From Halomonas urumqiensis (GTDB lineage Bacteria; Pseudomonadota; Gammaproteobacteria; Pseudomonadales; Halomonadaceae): DNA of 60,541 nt. Location of the stretch: assembly GCF_003028575.1 (NCBI RefSeq), contig NZ_PYUD01000011.1:1-60541 (forward strand), written 5' to 3'. Each line of letters opens with the position of its first letter. Position 1 is the first letter of the stretch. A program made the translations under genes and the position numbers. Below are positions 24,327-33,623 of the stretch, piece after piece. Under the pieces are notes generated by a model. The model ran no database searches and was not told the origin of the DNA. It saw nothing but the letters and a program-made list of their open reading frames with translations.

Positions 24327-25607
24327 TCAATAGAAGAGGTCGACGAGTGTCAGGGGAATGGCCGGGATGTAGGTCACCAGCATCAGCACGATGAACAGCA
24401 CGCCGATCATCGGCAGATTCACGCGAGTGGTTTTCCACATGTCGGTCTTGGCGATGGAGCAGGAGGTGGCCAGTACCGAGGCAACCGGTGGCGTCTGCTG
24501 ACCGATGGCCAGGTTCAAGGTCAGGATCAAGCCGAAGTGAATCGGGTCGATGCCGATCTGGTGTACCAGCGGCATGACGATCGGCACTACCAGGATGATG
24601 GCCGCTGCGCCATGCAGGAACATGCCCAGCATCAACAGCAGGATGTTGAGTAGTGCCAGTACCGCGTAGGGGTTCTCTGTGATCAGGGTGATCTGGCGCG
24701 CCAGCTCCTGGGGCAGTTGCATCTCGGTGAGGTAGAGGCCGAGCACCGAGGAGGTCGCCACCAGCAGCATCACCACGGCGGTCTGGATGACCCCTTCGGT
24801 GAGCGAGCGGTAGAGGATGCGCAGGTTGAGCTCGCGATAGACCAGGCCGCCGATGATCAGCGCGGCCAGTACCGCGATGCCGGCGCCTTCGGTGGCGGTG
24901 ACGAAGCCGCCGAAGATACCGCCGAGAATGATTACCGGTAGCAACAGCGCCCAGGAGGCTTCCTTGAAGGCCTTGCCGAGACGCGGCAGCGAGAAGGCCT
25001 GCTCGCGGGGGAGGTCGTACTTCACCGCGTAGTAGTAGCAGAAGCAGGCCAGGCCGAAGCCGCCGAGAATCCCCGGGATGATGCCGGCAACGAACAGCCG
25101 CACGATGGATACTTCCGCCAGGGCCCCGTAGAGGATCATCGACAACGAAGGCGGAATGATCACCGCAAGCGATGCCGAGGAGGAAGTAATGGCGGCGGAG
25201 AACTCCGGGTTGTACTTCTTGCGCTTCATCTCCGGAATCAGCACCGAGCCGGTGGCCGCCACGTCGGCGACGGCGGAACCGGAAATCTCGGCGAAGAACA
25301 TCGACACCCCGACATTGACCATGGCGAGCCCGCCACGCACGAAACCGACCATGGCCGTGACCAGGTTGATCAGCCGCGTGGAGATGCCGGAGGTGTTCAT
25401 CAGCGCGCCGGCGAAGATGAACAAGGGAATGGCGATGAGCGGAAAGTTGGTGGCGCCCTTGAATAGTGTCAGGGCCACGTTCATCAGGTGTTCCGGCCCC
25501 ATGTTGATGAACACCCCGACAGTGCCGACCACACCGATGGCAACGGCGATCGGGACATTGATCAGCACCAGGGCGAACAGCGCGGCGATGACGATCAAAA
25601 GGATCAT
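24327..25607 (-). CDS. dctM: TRAP transporter large permease, DctM family (second system)
   Basis: About 12 membrane helices in 426 residues. Start ATG 25607 follows CTGCAGGAGAG and overlaps the dctQ stop (ATGA). Signatures are IAIPLFIFAGALMNTSGIST, GGLAMVNVGVSMFFAEISGSAVADVAATG, SSSASLAVIIPPSLSMILYGA and LNLAIGQQTPPVASVL. It differs clearly from the DctM at 13061, so the two transporters probably came from separate lineages rather than a recent duplication. Confidence 0.93.
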   Translation of the reverse strand: MILLIVIAALFALVLINVPIAVAIGVVGTVGVFINMGPEHLMNVALTLFKGATNFPLIAIPLFIFAGALMNTSGISTRLINLVTAMVGFVRGGLAMVNVGVSMFFAEISGSAVADVAATGSVLIPEMKRKKYNPEFSAAITSSSASLAVIIPPSLSMILYGALAEVSIVRLFVAGIIPGILGGFGLACFCYYYAVKYDLPREQAFSLPRLGKAFKEASWALLLPVIILGGIFGGFVTATEGAGIAVLAALIIGGLVYRELNLRILYRSLTEGVIQTAVVMLLVATSSVLGLYLTEMQLPQELARQITLITENPYAVLALLNILLLMLGMFLHGAAAIILVVPIVMPLVHQIGIDPIHFGLILTLNLAIGQQTPPVASVLATSCSIAKTDMWKTTRVNLPMIGVLFIVLMLVTYIPAIPLTLVDLFY

Positions 25608-26158
25608 GAGCGGCTCTCCTGCAGGTCCTGCTCGGCCATGCGGATGGCCTCTTCGATGGCTTCGTGTTCGCTGTCGATGCCGTGGCGCATCTTGGCCCAG
25701 GCACCTGGCATGCTGAGCAGTTCGCACAGGATGAACAGCACCGCGCTGATGGGAATGGCCGACTGGGTGACCGTCAGGCTGATCGACGGCAGCGACACCA
25801 GCCGGTCCCAGGCGAGGATGTCGAGCACTAGATAGCCGTAGTAGGCGATCACGACGAAGAAGCCGATGACGATGATTTCACTGATCACGAATAGTGAGGC
25901 GCGCAGGGCGACCGGCGCCGAACCGACCAGGCCAGGAAAGCCCATGTGGGCGCGCTTGATCGCCGCCAGGTTGGCGCCGTAGAAGGTCAGCCAGCCAAGC
26001 CCGATGGAGGCGACCTCGTCGTACCAGTGCAGTGACGCCCCGAGCAGACGAAAGCCCACGGCGGCCAGCACGATGGTAGTCAGGGCAATCAGCAGGAAAA
26101 CGGTGAACACCTCGAGCAGCTTCTCGAGGCACAAGCGTATCCGGTCGATCAGGACCAT
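25604..26158 (-). CDS. dctQ: TRAP transporter small membrane subunit, DctQ family (second system)
   Basis: A 184-residue four-helix protein: helices near residues 16-40, 50-66, 88-112 and 128-148, with WYDEVASIGLGWLTFYGANLAAIKRAHMGF as the family core. A charged C-terminal tail follows. It lies 77 bases after dctP and overlaps dctM by four bases. The ribosome site is weak, which fits translation at a lower level than dctP. Confidence 0.9.
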   Translation of the reverse strand: MVLIDRIRLCLEKLLEVFTVFLLIALTTIVLAAVGFRLLGASLHWYDEVASIGLGWLTFYGANLAAIKRAHMGFPGLVGSAPVALRASLFVISEIIVIGFFVVIAYYGYLVLDILAWDRLVSLPSISLTVTQSAIPISAVLFILCELLSMPGAWAKMRHGIDSEHEAIEEAIRMAEQDLQESRS

Positions 26159-26235
26159 GGTGGAACACTCTCGTTGGTAGGAAAGGTCTGATTGGGATGG
26201 ACGGGCGCCGTCGCGGTGCCCGTCGAGGTGGTGGA

Positions 26236-27213
26236 TTACTCGTCTGCCAGTTTCATGGCGCGGTCGATCATTTCCTGGCCGCCTGACACTTGCTCGGCGA
26301 AGGCCGCGTAGACGGACTCGCTGGCCTCGATAAAGGCAGCGCGGTCGACCTCGTTGATTTCCATGCCGGCATCGCGCATCTGGGTCAGCAGCTCCTCGTC
26401 AAGCTCCGCGCCACGCGCCAGTGCCCAGTCCTGGGTCTCGGCGGCGGCGGCGTTGATTGCCTCGCGCTCCTCGTCGGAGAACTTGTCCCACCCACCGTTG
26501 CCGGCCATCAGCCAGATGGGGCTGTAGACATGGTTGGAGAGCGACAGGTAGTCCTGCACTTCGTGGAAGCGCGCACCGTAGATATTGCTCAGCGGGTTCT
26601 CCTGGCCATCGACGACGCCGGTCTGCAGGCCGACGAACACCTCGGAGAATGCCATCGGCGTGGGGTTGGCCCCCCAGGCGGAGAACATGCGGGTACGCCA
26701 GTCGCTCTGCGGAGTGCGAATGCGCAGGCCGTCGAGGTCTTCCGGCGTGTTGATCGGCCGCTCGCTGTTGGTGATGTGGCGAAAGCCATTCTCCCAGGTG
26801 GAGATGACCGTAAGGCCCTGCTCCTTGGCGCTGGCGGCCAGGTCCTCCATGACGATTTCCTGATCGATGCGCTTGAGGTGATCGCGATCCTTGACCAGGT
26901 AGGGCAGGTCGAAGAGGGCGAAGTCCGAGGAAACCGATGACATGATTGACGAAATGGCAGCCAGGTCGACGGTGCCCATGCGCATGCGCTGCACGAGCTG
27001 GCGATCATCGCCGAGTTGTGCACTGTCGTAGTACTCCACCTCGTACTCCTCGCCGAGACGTTCCTGCAGGCGGTCGGCGAACTGCTTGGAGGTCTGGCCC
27101 TGCAGACTCTGTGGGGCACCACCGATAGCCACGGTGATGGTCTCCTGGGCCTGGGCGCTACCGGCGGCGATGGCCAGTGTCAGGGCGGACAGGGCGAGTG
27201 TCTTGGTGATCAT
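26236..27213 (-). CDS. dctP: TRAP transporter substrate-binding protein, DctP family (second system)
   Basis: Periplasmic receptor of 325 residues. ATG 27213 follows ATAAGGATTC. The signal peptide covers about residues 1-22 (TLALSALTLAIAAGSAQAQ). DctP landmarks are RMRMGTVDLAAISS, LRIRTPQSDWRTRMFSAWGANPTPMAF with the carboxylate-clamp arginine, and LQTGVVDGQENPLSNIY. First gene of the leftward operon dctP-dctQ-dctM-pdxA-dehydratase-gguC-like, opposite a GntR-family regulator gene. Confidence 0.92.
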   Translation of the reverse strand: MITKTLALSALTLAIAAGSAQAQETITVAIGGAPQSLQGQTSKQFADRLQERLGEEYEVEYYDSAQLGDDRQLVQRMRMGTVDLAAISSIMSSVSSDFALFDLPYLVKDRDHLKRIDQEIVMEDLAASAKEQGLTVISTWENGFRHITNSERPINTPEDLDGLRIRTPQSDWRTRMFSAWGANPTPMAFSEVFVGLQTGVVDGQENPLSNIYGARFHEVQDYLSLSNHVYSPIWLMAGNGGWDKFSDEEREAINAAAAETQDWALARGAELDEELLTQMRDAGMEINEVDRAAFIEASESVYAAFAEQVSGGQEMIDRAMKLADE

Positions 27214-27537
27214 GAGTGAATCCTTATTGTTTTCCCGTGATATGGCGTTCGGTGATCGAGACGTCTGTGTCAGGTCGTTCTCGATCGTTACTTGAGCTGA
27301 CGCATTCTTATGGTCTGATGCATCTTTCTGGTCTGCTGGTCGGTATACCATACCAGCTGAGTGGAATTTAGGAGAGTCGTGACGGCGCTGTCAAATGATT
27401 CTTTCATGGGATTTATGCTGATTGGCGTGATAAGGCACGCAGCGTATAGCAGCGAAATGCGCAGGATTGCCCGGCATGGTTGGCGCGCACATTGTTCTGG
27501 TCTAGTATGCATACCAGATGATTCAGGAGTGCCAAGC
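27214..27537. promoter_or_regulatory. 324-base divergent control region with two related GntR operator sites
   Basis: The region between the divergent dctP and GntR-family genes contains two sites with the same frame: CTGGT-N11-ACCAG at 27336-27356 (inner CGGTATACCAT) and at 27497-27517 (inner CTAGTATGCAT). Both contain TGGTATG on the minus strand. The first is placed to control the leftward operon, the second lies 20 bases before the GntR start and would give autoregulation. The rest of the stretch shows no convincing gene. Confidence 0.65.
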
Positions 27538-28260
27538 ATGGACAATCCCGCTTTCGCGTTCGAACAGGTGCTGAGGAATCGCACCAAGAAGGAAGTGCTG
27601 GCCGGCAAGTTGGTCGACATGGTGCTCACGGGCTTGCTGCGTGATGGCGATGAGCTGCCGAGCGAACGAGAGCTTTCGCAGCTCTTTGGCGTCAGCCGCG
27701 AAACCGTGCGTGGGGCGCTGTCGCAGTTGACAGCCCATGGGCTGGTTCAGATATCCCATGGCAGCAAGAGCCGCGTGCGGGCAAGCGAAGCCGTGCTTGC
27801 GCGTTTTCGCGCTGGCGACGAAAGCCAGGAGCAGGTCAATCGTTTCGATGTCGACAGCGTGTTCGAAAGCCGCATCGTCGTGGAGGCGGCGATCGCCCGG
27901 CGGGCGGCGATGAAGATCGATGCCGAGGGCATTGCCAAGCTCGAGCAGTTGCTTGAGGCGCAGAGCCGGATGTTCGATCTGCCGGTGCATTTCCAGCTAT
28001 CCGATCAGAACTTTCACAAGCTGATCTCCGAGTACGCCGACAACGAGATCCTGCTGCGCTATGCCGAAGAGCTCTACACCTATGGGCTCAATGTGCGCCG
28101 TCTGGTGATGCTGGAACCCGGTGCCATCGAGCGCAGCTACCATGAGCATCTACACGTTGTCGAAGCACTCAAGCGTGGTGACCCGGACGCTGCCGAGCGG
28201 GCCATGCTGTCGCATCTGGATAGCGTCTATCGCACCACCAAGGCGCGCCTGACAGGCTGA
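27538..28260 (+). CDS. GntR/FadR-family transcription regulator
   Basis: A 240-residue regulator with winged helix (about residues 15-80: LPSERELSQLFGVSRETVRGALSQLTAHGLVQ) and FCD ligand domain (metal-ligand pattern LSDQNFHKLISEYADN, YHEHLHVVEAL, AMLSHLDSVY). ATG 27538 follows AGGAGT. It is divergent from the second TRAP operon and has a near-palindromic site just before its start, so it likely represses both. Ligand presumably a sugar acid or its 2-keto-3-deoxy derivative. Only moderately similar to the NanR-like protein at 15651. Confidence 0.9.
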   Translation: MDNPAFAFEQVLRNRTKKEVLAGKLVDMVLTGLLRDGDELPSERELSQLFGVSRETVRGALSQLTAHGLVQISHGSKSRVRASEAVLARFRAGDESQEQVNRFDVDSVFESRIVVEAAIARRAAMKIDAEGIAKLEQLLEAQSRMFDLPVHFQLSDQNFHKLISEYADNEILLRYAEELYTYGLNVRRLVMLEPGAIERSYHEHLHVVEALKRGDPDAAERAMLSHLDSVYRTTKARLTG

Positions 28261-28294
28261 AGGGCAGCAAGGATGATGTTTCTGGAAAGCAAAC

Positions 28295-28328
28295 GCCCCG
28301 GTCAAGCGGCTGGCCGCTTGACCGGGGC
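28295..28328. terminator. Bidirectional terminator hairpin
   Basis: GCCCCGGTCAAGCGG (28295-28309) pairs perfectly with CCGCTTGACCGGGGC (28314-28328) with a CTGG loop, between the convergent GntR and aldehyde dehydrogenase genes. Confidence 0.85.
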
Positions 28329-28349
28329 ATGGTCCGTCGACGCGGGCGA

Positions 28350-29927
28350 TCAGGCCTCGCGCTTGCCGTCCATCAGGCGGCTGACCTTCAGCGGGTTGTC
28401 ATCCTTCAGCGCTTCGGGGAGTAGCGCCTCGGGCAGGTTCTGGTAGCACACCGGGCGCAGGAAGCGATGAATGGCCGCGGTGCCAACCGACGTGGTGCGT
28501 GAATCGGAGGTGGCCGGGTAGGGGCCGCCGTGAACCATGGCATGGCAGACTTCGACACCGGTCGGCCAGCCATTGACCAGGATGCGCCCGGCACGACGCT
28601 CGAGCGCCGGCAGCAGGCTGCGGACAGCGTCGTTATCGCCGTCTTCCATCTGCAGGGTAGCGGTGAGCTGGCCTTCGAGTTTTTCCGTGACGGCGGCCAT
28701 TTCGTTGAGATCGGCACACTCGATGACCAGCGAAGCGGAACCGAATACCTCCGCCTGCAGCGCCTCGCTACCCAGGAAGTCGCGTGCGATGGCGGCGAAC
28801 AAGCTGGTCTGGCACTGATTCGGGCCGTCGCTGGATTGACCACGGGCGATCTCGCGGGCGCTCTCGGCGAGACCAGCGATGCCTTGGGTGTAGGCGTCGT
28901 GAATTCCCGGTGTCAGCATGGTCTGGCCCGCACTTGCCTTGACGGCTTCGCCGGCGGCGGCAATGAAGGCATCCAGGGCGCCACCGGCCACGCCGATCAC
29001 CAGGCCCGGGTTGGTGCAGAACTGACCGGCGCCCATGTTCAACGAACCAACGAAGCCTTCGGCGATGGCCTCGCCACGCGCGGCCAGCGCTTCGGGCATC
29101 AGGTACACCGGGTTGATGCTGCTCATCTCCGCGTACACAGGAATCGGTTCGGGGCGTGCCTGGGCGGTGGCCATCAGTGCGGTGCCGCCGGCCCGTGAAC
29201 CGGTGAAGCCCACTGCCTTGATGTTGGGGTCGGCGACCAGCGCCTGGCCGACCTCGCGACCGGCACCGAACAGCAGCGAGAAGGTGCCTTCCGGCAACTG
29301 GCAGGCGCTGACGGCGCGTTGGATCGCCCGCCCGACCAGCTCGGAGGTGCCGGGGTGCGCGGAGTGGGCCTTGACCACCACCGGGCAGCCGGCGGCGAGT
29401 GCTGAGGCGGTATCGCCACCGGCCACCGAAAAGGCCAGCGGGAAGTTGCTGGCGCCAAATACCGCGACTGGCCCGAGCGCAATATGCCGCTGGCGCAGGT
29501 CGACGCGCGGCATGGGTTGGCGGTCCGGCATGGCCGGGTCGATGCGTACGTCAAGCCATTCCCCGGCGCGCACGACGGAGGCGAACAGGCGAAGCTGGCC
29601 ACAGGTGCGGCCGCGCTCGCCTTCCAGGCGAGCTGCGGGCAGGCCAGTTTCCGCCACACCGCGTTCGGTCAGTTGGTCGCCGATCGCCTCGATTTCCTCG
29701 GCGATGCGCTCAAGGAAGCTGGCGCGTGCTTCGAGCGAGGTTTCACGGTAGCGATCAAAGGCCTCCCAGGCGAGGGTGGTGGCCTGTTGCACCTCGGCGC
29801 GACCGAGGCCGGGATAGTCGGGTGCCAGTGGCTTGCCATCGGCGGGGTTGATGGCATGGATGGGGTCACCCTTGCCGGTGACGGACTGTTGGCCGATCAG
29901 GCTGGTACCTTGAAGTTCGGTAGTCAT
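28350..29927 (-). CDS. Aldehyde dehydrogenase, 2,5-dioxovalerate (ketoglutarate semialdehyde) dehydrogenase type
   Basis: NAD(P)+-dependent oxidation of an aldehyde, for this subfamily usually 2-oxoglutarate semialdehyde to 2-oxoglutarate at the end of non-phosphorylating pentonate or hexarate routes. ATG 29927 follows AAGGAG; 525 residues fit this longer subfamily. Motifs are [62 protein letters not shown] and the catalytic cysteine in [11 protein letters not shown]. It is divergent from the xylonate-type dehydratase, a pairing that fits dehydratase, then keto-deoxy-acid dehydratase, then semialdehyde oxidation. The middle enzyme would have to come from one of the FAH-family genes or from elsewhere. 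Confidence 0.88.
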   Translation of the reverse strand: MTTELQGTSLIGQQSVTGKGDPIHAINPADGKPLAPDYPGLGRAEVQQATTLAWEAFDRYRETSLEARASFLERIAEEIEAIGDQLTERGVAETGLPAARLEGERGRTCGQLRLFASVVRAGEWLDVRIDPAMPDRQPMPRVDLRQRHIALGPVAVFGASNFPLAFSVAGGDTASALAAGCPVVVKAHSAHPGTSELVGRAIQRAVSACQLPEGTFSLLFGAGREVGQALVADPNIKAVGFTGSRAGGTALMATAQARPEPIPVYAEMSSINPVYLMPEALAARGEAIAEGFVGSLNMGAGQFCTNPGLVIGVAGGALDAFIAAAGEAVKASAGQTMLTPGIHDAYTQGIAGLAESAREIARGQSSDGPNQCQTSLFAAIARDFLGSEALQAEVFGSASLVIECADLNEMAAVTEKLEGQLTATLQMEDGDNDAVRSLLPALERRAGRILVNGWPTGVEVCHAMVHGGPYPATSDSRTTSVGTAAIHRFLRPVCYQNLPEALLPEALKDDNPLKVSRLMDGKREA

Positions 29928-30052
29928 TCGGGCTCCTTCAGTTGGCTGGGCCAATCGCTGGCTGTGAGGGTGTCTCTAATTTCCGCGCTTGGCCAAGCTG
30001 CATTGAAATCAGCTGAGCAATGAACGGTGACCCAAGTGGTCGGGTCGAGCGC

Positions 30053-30091
30053 TATGGATGGTTGTTATGGATGGTTGTTATGGATGGTTGC
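30053..30091 (+). repeat. 13-base tandem repeat, three copies
   Basis: TATGGATGGTTGT at 30053-30065 and 30066-30078 and a copy ending in C at 30079-30091, in the divergent gap between the aldehyde dehydrogenase and xylonate-type dehydratase genes, just before the palindrome at 30104. Confidence 0.9.
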
Positions 30092-30103
30092 ATTGAACAG
30101 CTT

Positions 30104-30143
30104 GCTTGGTACCAAGCGTGATACCTATCATGTCATCATACAA
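30104..30143. promoter_or_regulatory. Palindrome and TKGTATG-type site in the ALDH/dehydratase divergent promoter
   Basis: GCTTGGTACCAAGC (30104-30117) is a 14-base perfect palindrome. It is followed by a minus-strand TTGTATG (30137-30143), the core shared with the other operator-like sites of the island; CTATCATGT (30125-30133) is also found at 7991-7999. The 279-base gap holds the promoters of both genes. Confidence 0.5.
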
Positions 30144-30206
30144 GCCTACCGCCACTCGACAACAGACGCCAGTGTCGAAACGCTGGCCAGCGACTCTGGA
30201 GTTACC

Positions 30207-32012
30207 ATGACCCAATCTCGTCCTCGCCTGTCTCCCGATCAGCTGCGCTCGCGGTGGTGGTTCGACAACCCGGACCATCCCGGCACGACGGCCCTGTGCA
30301 TCGAACGCTACATGAACTACGGGATCACGCTGGAAGAGCTGACCAGTGGTCGGCCGATCATTGGCATTAGCCAATCCGGCTCCGATCTCACGCCATGCAA
30401 CCGTCACCACATTGATCTGGTGAAGCGGGTGAAGGATGGCATTCGCGCCGTGGGCGGCGTGCCGTTCGAATTTCCCATGCACCCCATCCACGAGAATGCC
30501 CGCCGGCCCACGGCGGCACTCGACCGAAACCTGGCCTACCTGGGGTTGGTGGAAGTGCTGCATGGGTATCCCCTGGATGGCGTGGTTCTGACCACCGGCT
30601 GCGACAAGACCACGCCGGCGGCGCTGATGGCGGCAGCCACGGTGAATATTCCGGCCATGGTGCTCTCCGGTGGACCGATGCTGAATGGCTGGCGCGGCGC
30701 CGAGCGCGTCGGCTCCGGCACCATCATCTGGGAGCTGCGCAAGCGCCTGGCGGCGGGCGATATCGGCTATGACGAATTTCTGTCGCGTGCCACCGATTCG
30801 GCACCATCGGTGGGCCACTGCAATACCATGGGCACCGCATCGACGATGAATGCCATGGCAGAGGCGCTGGGCATGAGCCTGCCCGGTTCGGCGATCATTC
30901 CGGCGCCTTACAAGGAACGCTCGATGGCCGCCTACCAGACCGGCGAACGTATCGTCGAGCTGGTCTGGCAGGATCTGCGTCCGCTGGAGATTCTCACCCG
31001 CGAGGCGTTCGAGAACGCCATCACTACCTGCTCGGCGCTGGGTGGCTCCACCAATGCGCCGATCCATGTCAACGCCATCGCCCGCCATGCCGGTATCGAG
31101 CTCTCCAATGACGACTGGCAGCACCTCGGCCATCGCGTGCCGCTGCTTGCCAACGTGATGCCGGCTGGGGCGTATCTGTGCGAGGAGTTCTATCGCGCGG
31201 GCGGCGTTCCGGCAGTCATGCACGAACTGCTTGAGGCGGGTCACCTGCATGGCGACGCTCTGACCGTGAACGGGGCCACCATGGCCGAGAATCTGGCGGG
31301 GAAGGAGACTGGCGACGAGGAGGTCATTCGCCGCTTCGCCAACCCGCTGGTCGATCATGCCGGTTTTCTCAACCTCAAGGGCAACCTGTTCGACTCGGCG
31401 CTGATGAAGACCAGCGTGATCTCGGCGCTCTTTCGCCAGCGTTTCCTGGCCGACCCGGATGATCCCGAGGCTTTCGAGGGCCGCGTGGTGGTATTCGAAG
31501 GTTCGGAGGATTACCACGCACGTATCGACGATCCGGCGCTTGGTATTGATGAGCGCACCATCCTGGTGATGCGCGGGGCCGGGCCGGTGGGTCACCCTGG
31601 CGGCGCCGAGGTGGTCAACATGCAACCACCAGAGGCGTTGATTCGCCAGGGAATAGAGTCTCTGCCGTGCCTGGGCGATGGTCGGCAGTCGGGCACGTCC
31701 GGCTCTCCATCGATCCTCAATGCCTCGCCAGAGGCAGCCACGGGCGGCGGGCTGGCGCTGCTCGAGACCGGCGACAGGTTGCGCATCGACCTGCGGCGCG
31801 GTGAGGTCAATTTGCTGGTAGATGACGTCGAACTGGCTTCACGGCGCCAGCGCCTCGAGGCAGCGGGGGGGTATCGCTATCCCGACCACCAGACCCCCTG
31901 GCAGGAGATTCAGCGCACTCTGGTCGAGCCACTGGACAGGGGTATGACGCTGGCCAATGCCACGTCATACCGCGATGTGGCGAGAAAGAGCCCACCGCGC
32001 GATAACCATTGA
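30207..32012 (+). CDS. D-xylonate dehydratase-type IlvD/Edd family enzyme
   Basis: Fe-S dehydratase of 601 residues whose sequence follows Caulobacter XylD closely: [103 protein letters not shown] and [26 protein letters not shown]. The cysteines of TPCN, TGCDK and GHCN should bind the cluster. ATG 30207 follows TGGAG; the frame is open upstream but lies in the promoter. Expected reaction is D-xylonate (or a C6 analogue such as D-gluconate or D-galactonate) to its 2-keto-3-deoxy acid. It differs clearly from the L-arabinonate type enzyme at 2561. Confidence 0.88.
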   Translation: MTQSRPRLSPDQLRSRWWFDNPDHPGTTALCIERYMNYGITLEELTSGRPIIGISQSGSDLTPCNRHHIDLVKRVKDGIRAVGGVPFEFPMHPIHENARRPTAALDRNLAYLGLVEVLHGYPLDGVVLTTGCDKTTPAALMAAATVNIPAMVLSGGPMLNGWRGAERVGSGTIIWELRKRLAAGDIGYDEFLSRATDSAPSVGHCNTMGTASTMNAMAEALGMSLPGSAIIPAPYKERSMAAYQTGERIVELVWQDLRPLEILTREAFENAITTCSALGGSTNAPIHVNAIARHAGIELSNDDWQHLGHRVPLLANVMPAGAYLCEEFYRAGGVPAVMHELLEAGHLHGDALTVNGATMAENLAGKETGDEEVIRRFANPLVDHAGFLNLKGNLFDSALMKTSVISALFRQRFLADPDDPEAFEGRVVVFEGSEDYHARIDDPALGIDERTILVMRGAGPVGHPGGAEVVNMQPPEALIRQGIESLPCLGDGRQSGTSGSPSILNASPEAATGGGLALLETGDRLRIDLRRGEVNLLVDDVELASRRQRLEAAGGYRYPDHQTPWQEIQRTLVEPLDRGMTLANATSYRDVARKSPPRDNH

Positions 32013-32053
32013 TCGACTGACCACGCTGCCCATTGCGCCTGGCCTGAAGACAA

Positions 32054-32086
32054 GACGCCCGCCTCGATGCTCTCGAGGCGGGCGTC
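32054..32086. terminator. Bidirectional terminator hairpin at the island edge
   Basis: GACGCCCGCCTCGA (32054-32067) pairs perfectly with TCGAGGCGGGCGTC (32073-32086), five-base loop TGCTC, between the dehydratase gene and the convergent small unknown gene. It marks the right end of the sugar-acid island. Confidence 0.85.
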
Positions 32087-32115
32087 CTGGTCCTGATATT
32101 TCCGGGGTTGGGCTG

Positions 32116-32421
32116 TCAGGCGCAGTCGGCCGCACCTTCCCCGTACATATCGAAGAGTAGTTCTCGACCCAGTTGGGTCAGCACCAGGCGGCCGTGGGCA
32201 TTGCGTTCAGCCGCTTGGCTCTCTTCCAGCACCCGCTGGCAGGTTTGCCACTCGCGTGAAGACCGATTGAGCGCCGCGAGGCTATCGGTGTCGAGGCCAC
32301 GATGGGGAATCGAGATGGTTTCGAGCACATGTCCGTGCTGGTAAAGCAGCGCCGCCATGCTGGACAGGCATTGGCGCAGGCTGCGCTGCATGAAGCGTTC
32401 TGGAGACGTATTGATGGTCAT
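32116..32421 (-). CDS. Small conserved-looking protein of unknown function
   Basis: A 101-residue soluble protein, starting at ATG 32421. An AGGAG lies 12 bases before the start, longer than ideal. The sequence is rich in Arg, Glu and Leu (SLRQCLSSMAALLYQHG, TCQRVLEESQAAERN) and probably mainly helical; no signal peptide or membrane helix is seen. GRLVLTQLGRELLFDMYGE near the C-terminus could be a short amphipathic unit. I do not recognise the family. It stands alone between the sugar-acid island and argF, in the same direction as argF. Confidence 0.7.
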   Translation of the reverse strand: MTINTSPERFMQRSLRQCLSSMAALLYQHGHVLETISIPHRGLDTDSLAALNRSSREWQTCQRVLEESQAAERNAHGRLVLTQLGRELLFDMYGEGAADCA

Positions 32422-32529
32422 GATGATCCGCAACTCCTGCTTCGGGGTGCCGGATGGCCCGGCGTGTTGCGGTGCATTATAACGGATGGCGGGCATAGAC
32501 TAAAGTCTAATCTCAACTCAGGTGGTTGT

Positions 32530-33450
32530 TCAGCTCTCGACCCGACCCAGCAGCAGGAACTCGATAAGTGCCTTCTGGGCATGCAGACGGTTGCCGGCTT
32601 CCTGCCAGACCACGGCGCGTAGATCATCGAGCAGTGTCATACTGATCTCCTCGCCGCGGTGGGCCGGCAGACAGTGCAGGAACAGCGCGTCGGATTTCGC
32701 CAGGTCGAGCAGTGTCTCGGTGACCTGGAAGCCGGCGAAGTCGGCTTCGCGCTTGGCTTGTTCCTCCTCCTGGCCCATGGAAGCCCACACATCGGTGGTC
32801 ACCAGGTCGGCATCCTTTACCGCCTCGGTGGGGTCGCGATGAATGCTCACACATTCACCGGCGGCCTCGAGAATGTCCTGGCGAGGCTCGTAGCCTTCCG
32901 GGCAGCAGATGCGCAGTTGGAAGTCGAACTGACGGGCGGCGTTGATCCACGAGTGACACATGTTGTTGCCGTCGCCGATCCACACCGCGACTCGGCCCTT
33001 GGGGCTGCCGCGAAGCTCCGTCCAGGTCATCACGTCTGCCAGCAGTTGGCAGGGGTGGTAATCATCGCTCAGCGCGTTGATCACCGGTACCGAACTGGCG
33101 CTGGCGAAGGTCTCGAGGCCGGCGTGGGAGAAGGTGCGGATCATCACGATGTCGACCATCTCGGCCAGAACGCGAGCGGTGTCCTCGATGGGCTCGCCGC
33201 GGCCTAGCTGGGTATCACGTGGCGACAGGAACAGCGCGTGGCCACCGAACTGGGCCATGGCAGTCTCGAATGACACTCGGGTGCGCGTCGATGACTTCTC
33301 GAAGATCATCGCCATGGTGCGGTTGGGCAGTGGGGTGTAAGTCGGCCCCTGGGTCTTCAAGCCATTCTTGATGGCGATCGCGCGTTGGATCAGGTAACGC
33401 AGTTCGTCCTGGCTGAGATCAAGAAGGGTGAGGAAGTGGCGGGTGGCCAT
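32530..33450 (-). CDS. argF: Ornithine carbamoyltransferase
   Basis: Arginine biosynthesis: transfers the carbamoyl group of carbamoyl phosphate to ornithine to give citrulline. The 306-residue protein has the carbamoyl-phosphate motif FEKSSTRTR (residues 50-58), [39 protein letters not shown] and the C-terminal [16 protein letters not shown] 33450 follows GTGGAG. argG lies about 1.6 kb away on the other strand. A catabolic ArcB role is unlikely because arcA and arcC are absent nearby. Confidence 0.95.
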   Translation of the reverse strand: MATRHFLTLLDLSQDELRYLIQRAIAIKNGLKTQGPTYTPLPNRTMAMIFEKSSTRTRVSFETAMAQFGGHALFLSPRDTQLGRGEPIEDTARVLAEMVDIVMIRTFSHAGLETFASASSVPVINALSDDYHPCQLLADVMTWTELRGSPKGRVAVWIGDGNNMCHSWINAARQFDFQLRICCPEGYEPRQDILEAAGECVSIHRDPTEAVKDADLVTTDVWASMGQEEEQAKREADFAGFQVTETLLDLAKSDALFLHCLPAHRGEEISMTLLDDLRAVVWQEAGNRLHAQKALIEFLLLGRVES

Positions 33451-33623
33451 GGGGTCGCTCCACGGAGAAAAACGACCATCCTAGCCAGCCGGCGGGGGAT
33501 GCGCAACGCGCTTGGCATCAGTAGAATGGGGTCATCCTCAAGGCCGAGCAGCATACTCGGGTATTGTCGCAAGGCACGCCCGATGGGGTTCGGCCCCCAT
33601 ATGACATTCAAGGGAGCCCCCTG

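Noticed and set aside
24310..25704. A second long frame (464 codons) overlapping dctM in another frame on the same strand
   Set aside because: It is Arg/His/Gly-rich without membrane helices, whereas the overlapping frame is a perfect DctM protein.
30053..30091. Three regularly spaced repeats considered as a CRISPR-like array
   Set aside because: The units are only 13 bases, directly adjacent, without spacers and with no cas genes nearby.
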